DNA from: Aurelia coerulea
Lineage: Eukaryota; Cnidaria; Scyphozoa; Semaeostomeae; Ulmaridae
Length of the DNA: 64,000 bases
NCBI GenBank assembly: GCA_039566865.1
Contig: CM076958.1
Location: forward strand, 310,001 to 374,000
Direction of reading: 5' to 3'
The position numbers and the translations under genes are program-made. Shown piece by piece: positions 58,401-64,000 of the stretch (its first letter is position 1; each line of letters starts with the position of its first letter). The notes below the pieces were generated by a model. That model was not told where the DNA came from. It ran no database searches and was given only the letters and a program-made list of their open reading frames with translations.

Positions 58401-61400
58401 TTGTCCTTGACCTTGACAAAGCAATGATTGCCAGATTAAAAGATCAAAATGAAAATTGCTTGATGATGGGTTTCATAATCAATTTTTGGTGATTGTGTAA
58501 ATGGGAGTACTTTCTTAGAGACATCTAGTAGTTTACCTGTCCTCCCATGACAGCTTGCGTGTAACGAGGAGGTAACATTCCAGCAAATCCAAAAATACCA
58601 CCTTGAAGTATAGCACTATTCATGTTTATCAAGACTACTGATGCCAATGTAACACCAAAAAATGTTCCCGTCCATCTCTCTGTGTCCAAAATGACCAATA
58701 TCGTTGTTAACGTGAATATTACAATCATACAAACAAGTGCTATTCCCATCCGATACACTCTATTGAATCTAAAAACAGATGAATAGTAGTCTAATTTAGA
58801 GAGATAAACTAAATAAAATTTGAGTAATCAAATATTTTCCATTTTACGATAAATCCACTTGTAATTGTGGAACAAAAAGATTTTTCACCCAGATATATTT
58901 TCAGGATTAAGAAAAAATTTAAAAGTAAACTGCACAAGTGGTGGACACTTTGCCAAGTATTGGAGCAGGGTCCCTTCAGATGAAAAGCAGTTACTCAATC
59001 CATTGTTTTCAAACAAAAGATAGTTATTTTCCCCAATATTGGAGGTAATGCCCTTCACACCCAGCCTCCACAACTGTGGGGTGAGTGGCCGAGCGGCCGA
59101 GCGGCTTAATCAGTTACCGTCAGGAGACTGAAGTTAAGCTTGGTCGAGTGAGGTCAAACTCCGGATGGGTGACCTCGGAGGCTTGACTTCGCAACTCACC
59201 TCGCCGTCCTTCGGAAGGGACGTTAAACTAGGGGTCCCGTGCCTGGATGCGGCATGCAAAAATGGGCTTAAATTAGCTTTAAGTAGCTAGATATACTTCC
59301 TGCCCACTCAAAATAAATTACTGAAAAAAAACTGAACAGAACTTAAAAGTAAATTGTACCTTTGCAGACAGAATATATTCAAGAGCATCATCAGGACATT
59401 TGGAACCATTGCAGCTATAGAGAAGTAATTTTGAAATGAAACTTGAAAATCCGGTCTTGTTTCTAACTTTTTCTTGAAGTACTGCAAGAGAAAAGAAAGT
59501 TTTGACACAAAGATACAAGGTGGATTCTTGACATAACGTTTCTTGACATAACGATATGGAACCCTACCACTCTGCCTATTTTATTCCCTTGGGGCTCATT
59601 TCAATGAACTTTCCATATGTAGATTCCAAATTTTTGTCGTTTTTTTAATTTCGGCGCCATTTTGCAATACGTCAAAATGAAATCAATTACAGTCGATCTG
59701 CCGACAAGGGGTGTGACCCAAAAATTGTGTTACTCAACTGGATTTTACATCAATCTATGCACAATTCATTTCTATGATTTGTCTGCAAAATATTGCTTCA
59801 GGGAAAAAGGTTGTAGAGGGCCTTCAGTCCACAGCATGGCTATTTTTAAGACCAGCCCTTGGATTTTTAGTTTGAAGTTACAAATCATATAGTTATTTGA
59901 ATTAATGTTCAAGAATTTTTGTTGTAGTATCATTTGAATTATTGAACATCACGGGCTCTTACCTCATAAGCAAGAACTTTTTTCACGCTTTTCCAAAGTT
60001 GTATAGTAATTTTGTAAAGAATTATAGCTTGTAACTTTATATTGCAATATTTAAATGAATATAAAAAAGACAGAACAGAAATGGCATAAATGATTCATCA
60101 TGCATATATACAGCTGTTTGAAGGCATAGGTTTGAACCAGGGAGCCTCAAAGTTAGGACTATCTGTGTATGGACTACTAGCAGTCTCTGCTCTGTTCTAT
60201 TATTTGGTGATGGAGCTGCCTAAAAGTACTGTATGACACAGTAAAAATCTGGTATCATTAGACATGATTTAATACAAGGTGTCCCCAAATAAAGTACTCC
60301 TGTTTAAAAAATCACCAAAAATTGATTATCCAACTTTCGATGAACTTTTCTTTTTGAGTTGTTTTGTCAAAGACCCAAAAATATTCACAGATGATAAAAT
60401 GTTTGCATTTTTTGATACAGCAAGGCAGGCAATTTACACGTTGTAAAAACCTTATTTTGAGCTATAGTTTTTAAGCAAAATACTCAATCTTGCCTAAGAG
60501 TCAACATTTTCAGATTTTTTATCATTATTAAAGTCTCCAATGATAGTGTGCATTTATTTCTGTCATTTATGACCATACTAGAAGTTTTACACACACAAAG
60601 AAATTGATTTTGCAATCATCAGTGCTTTTTTGCAGTATGATTCAAAGCCAGGTAGCCCTAAAAAGAGCTAAATTTGCTCATTTTAAACCATTTACAATAT
60701 CAGCTATTTCTTGGAAAATAATTTGGTCTTTGATCTACTTGATAAAAAAAGAAAATTGAAGATCGGCCGTGTAATCAAATTATGGTGATTTTTCAAACGG
60801 GAGTCTTTTTTTTGGGACACCCGGTAGATATATTTATGTACATACATCATTCGCTGTGATAAAGAAGTTCCAAGGGAGTAGGGTTCCAAAGCCAAGAATG
60901 TACATGATGATATAGCACAGGTGATATCTACAATTATAAAAAGAAGTTTCATATTATTTTGAAGACATCAATTGGTCAGCATTATAAAGGTTTGTTTCAT
61001 TTTCATTTCAGCTCTGAAACATCAGAAAAATAGAAGAAAAACACTTACAAAGAGATATTCCGTAAGAGCCTTGAGCATATAAGAACTTTCAAGAAATAGA
61101 ATTCCAAAAAAACTTCTTTTGAAATGTTCGAGAGGGGACAGGTAGTAAACATGAAGATCATTGTGGAACCTTTAAGAATCTTGTAAGAAACTCTGAGTAC
61201 TGAACCTGCACTGACATTCTGATAATTTTAAGAAGCTTTCAGTACTGGCCCAAATGCTTATTTTCTTAGAAAAAATATGTAATTTATTTGAACCCTTCCC
61301 ACCTTACTGGGGCAACCCCCTTTCATCTTACCCCAAATTCACTAAAATTCAAATATCATTCATTTTAGGTAAAGATGACCCAATGGGCAGGCCTGTACTT

Positions 61401-62854
61401 GCAATTACAGTTCCCTTGGCATCTGATGGTAGTCAGTAAGAACAGAGAAACCTTTGCAAACATCCTCAAACTAATACCATTGTATTCTGATCAGATGAAG
61501 AAACTATTTTGAAAGGCACAATAATTGTTGATCTTGTTGTTGAAAGATAGTAAACAAAGGAACCTTGTGCAAAACAGCTGACTTTGAAAATAACAAATAC
61601 TCTTCATAGAGTTCTCATCACATGACAATAAAAATGACAATTTCAAAAGGCTGTAAATGAAATTCTGGACCTTTGGGAGTGATGCAAAATATCAAATCTT
61701 AATCAGAAATTTTTGGAGCCTTTTGGGAGCTTTTAATGAGATTTTCCAAAGCAATGAGAAGCAATCAATAGAATGAGAGCCCATGGGACCATCAAAAACT
61801 TACATGAAAACAAAAAAAGGAGGATAACAAATAACTCACCGATCCTCAGGGATATCAAAAGCAACTTTTGTACCATCTTCAGAGCTGCCTCCTGACTGAA
61901 GTTCATTCTCTATAAATGGTTTATTTTCTTGGTCTTTTAAGTCATTCATTTTTGTTGCTTCGGGTGATAAAGCTTGATGGAGTGCACCATTGGTCAAAAG
62001 ATTTCTTGGGAATGAAGGTTTGTCATAATGAAACACCAAAGGGTTTTCCGTAAGATTAATTTTATCGTTCGCTTCCAGTAATTCTTGGTCTTCAGGGGTT
62101 TCTTTTTCTAAGGAAAGAAAGGAAATATGGATTTACTAAATCTAAATCAGATTGTGGGTAAGTTGTATTTGGCAGAGACGCCCTCAGCTAATTAAAGTGG
62201 AATTAAACTCTACTCATGAGAATAGTTAATCCTCAGGTGGATCTTTAAAAAAATATAGGGACAATAATTTTGATTTTCGCTTGTTGTAACACTTGGGGAT
62301 TACAGTCCAGGCTTGCACACATTAACAATGGTTTTCATGCCTAATAATTCTTGTTTAGAACATTTAAAGTCTTTAATATGGCTCAAGAATTCTAATCATA
62401 AGGTCATGTAAATAATTCTTGCTATGTTAATAAACACAAGACCTGTATTGTAGCATCTATTGAACTGTATTGTAGCCTTCCCTAAAAAGATAGATACGGT
62501 TCCATCCAACCCACCATAATAGCCCCACAATAGGCCCTAGTCAAGTATCGAGGCACAGGCATACCGCAAAAGATAACTTCTGCCGATAAAATCCAACCCA
62601 TATTACAAGCATCTGGCATTTAAGTACCATACATGATATTTTGCAAAATCCCTGATAAATTAATTCGTAATTGCCGTGACTGACGCGACGGATTGCGCTG
62701 GTAAATTGTTGCTAATAAAAGCAGGCCTAAAAATACCTTCTACACGAGAAGATGCCTTTGAGTCGAGGGACCTATCAAGAGAAACCAACTGATTTTTTTG
62801 ATGATCAAAACGCAAGTAGCACGCCAAATAAAAGAGATCAAAGTTACCTGACAT
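49393..62854 (-). CDS. SLC29-like: Equilibrative nucleoside transporter (SLC29/ENT), 13 coding exons, 514 aa
   Basis: Thirteen exons join in one frame (1545 nt with stop). ENTs are eleven-helix carriers moving nucleosides down their gradient, at the plasma membrane (ENT1/2) or lysosome (ENT3). Seen: TM1 GFGTLLPWNFFITAND (104-119); the family signature LQGGIFGFAGMLPPRYT (214-230); a hydrophilic loop between TM6 and TM7 (~287-340); and N395, D398, R402 in FNLGDYVGR, with the same spacing as hENT1 N338/D341/R345. TM9-10 carry CNAQPRTVP and TTNGYFGSL, and the last helix is HAELAGTIMACC to TSFI. The 91-residue tail before TM1 is longer than in ENT1 and contains EDQELL (8-13), an acidic dileucine sorting motif; PEDRY just before TM1 also recalls ENT3. 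Lysosomal location is therefore possible but inferred. Confidence 0.95.
49725..50656. mobile_element. Diverged mariner-type MITE split by a foldback element
   Basis: Aligns with 56462-56997 and 60275-60824: GAGTGTCCCGAAAAAGC left end, ATGATAAAATGTCTGTTTTC, CCAGGCAGTGCTGAAAAG, and right end TTTTTGGGATACCTGG after the insertion at 50206-50625. In intron 12 of the ENT gene. Confidence 0.65.
50206..50625. mobile_element. Foldback element (420 bp) with ~95-bp arms
   Basis: ATAGACCATTTCGCAATTTG starts the left arm and CAAATTGCGAAATGGTCTAT ends the right arm. The arms also share AGACTGAGGAGAGCGCGG and GAAGAGGGGATT. It has replaced the junction near the right end of the surrounding MITE. Confidence 0.8.
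51137..51339 (-). CDS. SLC29-like: ENT exon 12: TM9-TM10
   Basis: Acceptor AAATTTTTCAG, donor GTAAGA; 203 nt. Encodes RIAFIPLFIFCNAQPRTVP and FMLLFATTNGYFGSLAMMYG, both classic ENT segments. Confidence 0.97.
51390..51610. mobile_element. Possible diverged relative of the G-run MITE
   Basis: GGGGGGGGGGTACGCGG, AGGGTGTTCA, internal GACCCAAAAAAATTAAG and a right end GTGTCCCCCTGG echo 21859-22317. In ENT intron 11. Confidence 0.4.
51799..51881 (-). CDS. SLC29-like: ENT exon 11: TM8 with Asn/Asp/Arg motif
   Basis: Acceptor TTATTTTGCAG, donor GTAAGT; 83 nt. Encodes TCFLFFNLGDYVGRCLAG. N395, D398 and R402 sit where the functionally important residues of TM8 lie in human ENT1. Confidence 0.96.
51955..52430 (+). 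mobile_element. LINE 3' end with (ATT)n tail
   Basis: Reads MLEIYKCINAACPSFMFEFF, then FRGSILWNTLSDTIKAAQN and FKNMIKSWKG with a stop at 52256, the C-terminal pattern of LINE reverse transcriptases. The 3' UTR ends in (ATT)n at ~52377-52427. 5' truncated. Lies in ENT intron 10, antisense to that gene. Confidence 0.8.
52377..52427. repeat. (ATT)n microsatellite
   Basis: About 17 perfect ATT units at the end of the LINE fragment. Confidence 0.97.
52540..53050. mobile_element. Inverted-repeat element with a 102-bp internal duplication
   Basis: GAGTCAAATCGATACCCAGA (52566) is inverted at 53023-53045 (TACGGGTATCGATTTGATTC). A ~102-bp unit starting ACCCAGATATCACCCC is duplicated in tandem (52577 and 52679). 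Borders unclear. The right end is ~60 bp from ENT exon 10. Confidence 0.6.
53111..53222 (-). CDS. SLC29-like: ENT exon 10: TM7
   Basis: Acceptor TTTTCATTTAG, donor GTATGT; 112 nt. Encodes MAFSVTMAFFVTLACFPSIT, the ENT TM7 pattern ending FPxxT. Confidence 0.92.
54165..54286 (-). CDS. SLC29-like: ENT exon 9: loop to TM7
   Basis: Acceptor TTCATTTTTCAG, donor GTTGGT; 122 nt. An acidic and Lys-rich loop ending TPYFAVFRK, matching the conserved 'PYxxVFKK' entry to TM7. Confidence 0.88.
54360..54715. repeat. CAAGGCT-rich element
   Basis: At least a dozen ACAAGG / CAAGGCT or CCTTGT / AGCCTTG motifs in both orientations within ~350 bp. The segment GTAGCGGGGATTAT...ACCTTGTCCT (54435-54472) recurs at 58374-58420. 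A repeat, probably a transposon; no clear termini. Confidence 0.6.
54717..54900. mobile_element. Partial relative of the CAGCATAGG element
   Basis: AGGTTCAAAATCTTTAAAAG, TGAAATTCTATGACCTATTT, TTGGAGAATTTTGTAAATC and TTCAATATTTTCAGAATTA match the left arm of 10149-10675. The right arm is missing. Confidence 0.6.
55290..55344 (-). CDS. SLC29-like: ENT exon 8: start of the TM6-TM7 loop
   Basis: Acceptor CTAAATTTAG, donor GTATGT; 55 nt. Encodes EFVKYHTTASKYKCSCKC. Cys-rich for an ENT loop. Supported mainly by splice sites and phase, since this loop is poorly conserved. Confidence 0.75.
55713..55897. mobile_element. MITE family 'ATAGACC', copy 3
   Basis: ATAGACCTTTTAGCTATTCT at the left, AGAATAGCTAAAAGGTCTAT at the right, a perfect 20-bp inverted repeat. 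Interior in opposite orientation to copies 1 and 2. In ENT intron 7. Confidence 0.88.
56462..56997. mobile_element. Mariner-type MITE 'CCGGGTGTCCC' (536 bp), copy A
   Basis: TA on both sides. Termini CCGGGTGTCCCAAAAAAATA and TTTTTTTGGGACACCCGG, with inverted CTCCCGTTT and AAACGGGAG. The interior is shared with 60275-60824 and, more diverged, 49725-50656. No transposase. Confidence 0.9.
57460..57557 (-). CDS. SLC29-like: ENT exon 7: TM6
   Basis: Acceptor TTTCTTTCTGCAG, donor GTAAGT; 98 nt. Encodes SAFGYFFTATTVLAVCLVAL, a hydrophobic helix. Confidence 0.92.
57913..57961 (-). CDS. SLC29-like: ENT exon 6
   Basis: Acceptor TTTCCCTAG, donor GTGAGT; 49 nt. Encodes GLGGLFAAVASILSQL, continuing the helix after the MGGQ signature. 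Confidence 0.92.
58478..58533. mobile_element. Terminal fragment of the same mariner-type family
   Basis: ATAATCAATTTTTGGTGATT, GGGAGTACTTTCTTAGAGAC and ATCTAGTA match the inverted left end of 56462-56997. It lies 4 bp from the exon 5 donor of the ENT gene. Confidence 0.6.
58537..58768 (-). CDS. SLC29-like: ENT exon 5: TM3-TM5 with family signature
   Basis: Acceptor CTGTTTTTAG, donor GTAAAC; 232 nt. Contains LQGGIFGFAGMLPPRYT and AVMGGQ, the most conserved ENT segment. Confidence 0.97.
59078..59300 (+). mobile_element. SINE with 5S rRNA-like head
   Basis: GAAGTTAAGC (59130-59139) and GGATGGGTGACC (59163-59174) are the A-box and C-box of 5S rRNA, and their 33-bp spacing equals that of genuine 5S genes. 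Upstream, GTGGCCGAGCGGC looks like a tRNA 5' part and its GCCGAGCG is duplicated. Downstream, CGTCCTTCGGAAGGGACGTT is a short hairpin. Not a functional 5S gene. Sits in ENT intron 4. Confidence 0.65.
59360..59481 (-). CDS. SLC29-like: ENT exon 4: loop and TM2
   Basis: Acceptor TTCTCTTGCAG, donor GTACAA; 122 nt. Encodes FQNYFSIAAMVPNVLMMLLN. The TM1-TM2 loop is short compared with the long glycosylated loop of ENT1. Confidence 0.92.
60275..60824. mobile_element. Mariner-type MITE 'CCGGGTGTCCC' (550 bp), copy B
   Basis: TA on both sides. Left CAAGGTGTCCCCAAATAAAG, right TTTTTTGGGACACCCGG. Closely similar throughout to 56462-56997. The right end is 21 bp from the end of ENT exon 3. Confidence 0.88.
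60846..60927 (-). CDS. SLC29-like: ENT exon 3: TM1
   Basis: Acceptor ATAATTGTAG, donor GTATGT; 82 nt. Encodes YHLCYIIMYILGFGTLLPW, the hallmark first helix of ENTs. Confidence 0.95.
60928..61839. other. ENT intron 2, nothing recognised
   Basis: About 0.9 kb of AT-rich intron without a recognisable element or gene. Confidence 0.45.
61840..62107 (-). CDS. SLC29-like: ENT exon 2: N-terminal cytosolic tail
   Basis: Acceptor TTTCTTTCCTTAG, donor GTGAGT; 268 nt. Encodes the hydrophilic tail (residues 3-91) with the dileucine motif EDQELL at 8-13 and ends in PEDR, the residues that precede TM1 in ENTs. Confidence 0.88.
62108..62847. other. ENT intron 1, nothing recognised
   Basis: About 0.74 kb between the 7-base first coding exon and exon 2. 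No element recognised. Confidence 0.45.
62848..62854 (-). CDS. SLC29-like: ENT exon 1 (start codon, 7 coding bases)
   Basis: ATG TCA G followed by donor GTAACT. An in-frame stop lies upstream near 62930. Phase 1 fits exon 2, which begins with two bases completing a Glu codon. Confidence 0.7.
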
Positions 62855-64000
62855 CTCTTCTTTATCGTGATCAACTTCTTTCTTCAAATTAAACCTTTTA
62901 AGGGTATAAAATAACAATTTTCTTCAACCCGATCACTTCCCTGGTCACTGCAACGAAATTCTGCTATTCCACAAACAATAATCTATCCAGGGTCATCCCG
63001 CTACATGAAAACAGCCAATCAAACTTGAGGATTAAAATAGCCAGCCAATCAAACATCAGATCAGGATTCCTTCAAAGCCACAAAGCGGCTTGACCCTGCG
63101 CAGCTGTATCATTGATCACATGATAAGTCGACCTTCATCCTGCAGTTGCAAAATGTCTCTTGTTTCATTGTCAGCTGTGTGCACCCTGCGGAGGCCCTGT
63201 CATAAAAGACAAGATTTGTACCTTGCCTTGCAAAAGTGGAATCGGTCATTTTTGGAGCTTAGGGTAACAAGTAAAAAAACTCCCTTTCTCATCCGAAAGT
63301 TAGTAAGGAAAATTTTGTTTCGAAATTTTGAAAAACTGGCTCACAAGCCAACATGCAACCATTTCAGTCTTTCGTTCAGCAGGTGAATTCTTCCGCAAAA
63401 CTTGCCAAAAGTTCACACCTTCGGTCCTTCCATCCTTCTACGTGGGAAAGCGGGAAATAAGAGGAATCGTTTTTGCGTCATGTTCCTAATTTTGTTAGAA
63501 CTGAAGACGTCTTTCGAAATGGCAACTAAGAGTATACCTTGGGTACAATATTCTTTTGAAAAACTGGCTCATAAGCCAACATGCAACAATTTCAGTCAAT
63601 TGTGATCGCAGAAGAAACCATCAGCAGGTGAATTCTTCGCGTTGAAGCAAAACAATCTCTGCAATATGTGTCTATTGTGCAAATTCGCGAAAATTCACAC
63701 CTTACAAGAAGTGCAGTGTGAATCTCAATGGGCAAAGGTGCGAAAACGAAATGGAGGTGGTATTTTTCTCAAATATTGCTGTGAAGTTTCCCGATATAGC
63801 GTCAAAAATTCGACCTTCAAAAACAGGATCCAGAATGCCAGCCTTCATCTTATTCTGAAGGTTGAAAGAATTGAGAAGTTCACTTTTCAGTTGTGAAAGG
63901 TCTGAAGCCTGAAGAAAGGTCTGTGCATGGTATAACTTACATGTTGACAACTCAAACCTCGAGTCAAAACTGGTTGCAACTCAAAACATTTTCCAGCAAA
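62855..64000. other. 5' flank of the ENT gene with a direct repeat
   Basis: Should hold the 5' UTR and promoter; no convincing core promoter seen. GAAAAACTGGCTCAYAAGCC, AACATGCAACMATTTCAGTC and CAGCAGGTGAATTCTTC occur twice, at ~63327-63400 and ~63558-63640, about 230 bp apart. No gene is seen upstream to the window end. Confidence 0.5.

Noticed and set aside
59081..59160. tRNA gene (Ser/Leu-like GGCCGAGCGG)
   Set aside because: No B-box of the GGTTCRANTCC type at the right distance and no cloverleaf could be folded.
59130..59180. Functional 5S rRNA gene
   Set aside because: Only the internal promoter boxes match; the 5' and 3' stem sequences and terminator T-run are absent, and the tRNA-like head and tail point to a SINE.

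Overview
The window looks like a piece of a nuclear genome from an animal, most likely a non-vertebrate. It holds two intron-rich genes of animal type with GT/GC-AG introns, AT-rich DNA, non-LTR retrotransposons and dozens of short inverted-repeat transposons. I cannot name the phylum. The transposon-heavy, AT-rich style would fit a cnidarian or a similar invertebrate, but that is only an impression.

Two genes can be built exon by exon, with splice phases that agree throughout. On the + strand, 5702-26700 carries eight coding exons for a 1221-residue protein of the ITPRID/TESPA1 (KRAP) family, which binds inositol-trisphosphate receptors. One of its introns has a GC donor. On the - strand, 62854-49393 carries thirteen coding exons for a 514-residue equilibrative nucleoside transporter (SLC29/ENT), with a long N-terminal tail containing an acidic dileucine motif. 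The two genes converge. I see no sign that they work together.

Between them lies the dominant feature: a satellite of about 187 copies of a 69-bp unit (28.7-44.4 kb). Each unit carries a perfect 14-bp palindrome and a 12-bp palindrome. The array is split near its left edge by a 2.8-kb foldback transposon with ~600-bp inverted arms. Because 69 is divisible by 3, two of the three + frames stay open and give long but spurious reading frames (up to 515 codons).

Most of the rest is transposon debris, much of it nested and datable by target-site duplications. The left edge has a LINE interrupted by a hAT-type element, itself interrupted by a second hAT-type element. A relative of that inner element (11.3-13.6 kb) has expanded its internal 124-bp unit to 12 copies with a five-unit higher-order period, and it sits in another LINE. 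Other groups are mariner-type elements (TA targets, termini like CCGGGTGTCCCAAAA), piggyBac-type (TTAA), Harbinger-type (TTA/TAA), a Mutator-like element with an 11-bp duplication, a SINE head that resembles 5S rRNA, and three hammerhead-ribozyme-like motifs of the kind found in Penelope-like elements. No tRNA gene, intact rRNA gene, CRISPR or prokaryotic feature was seen.
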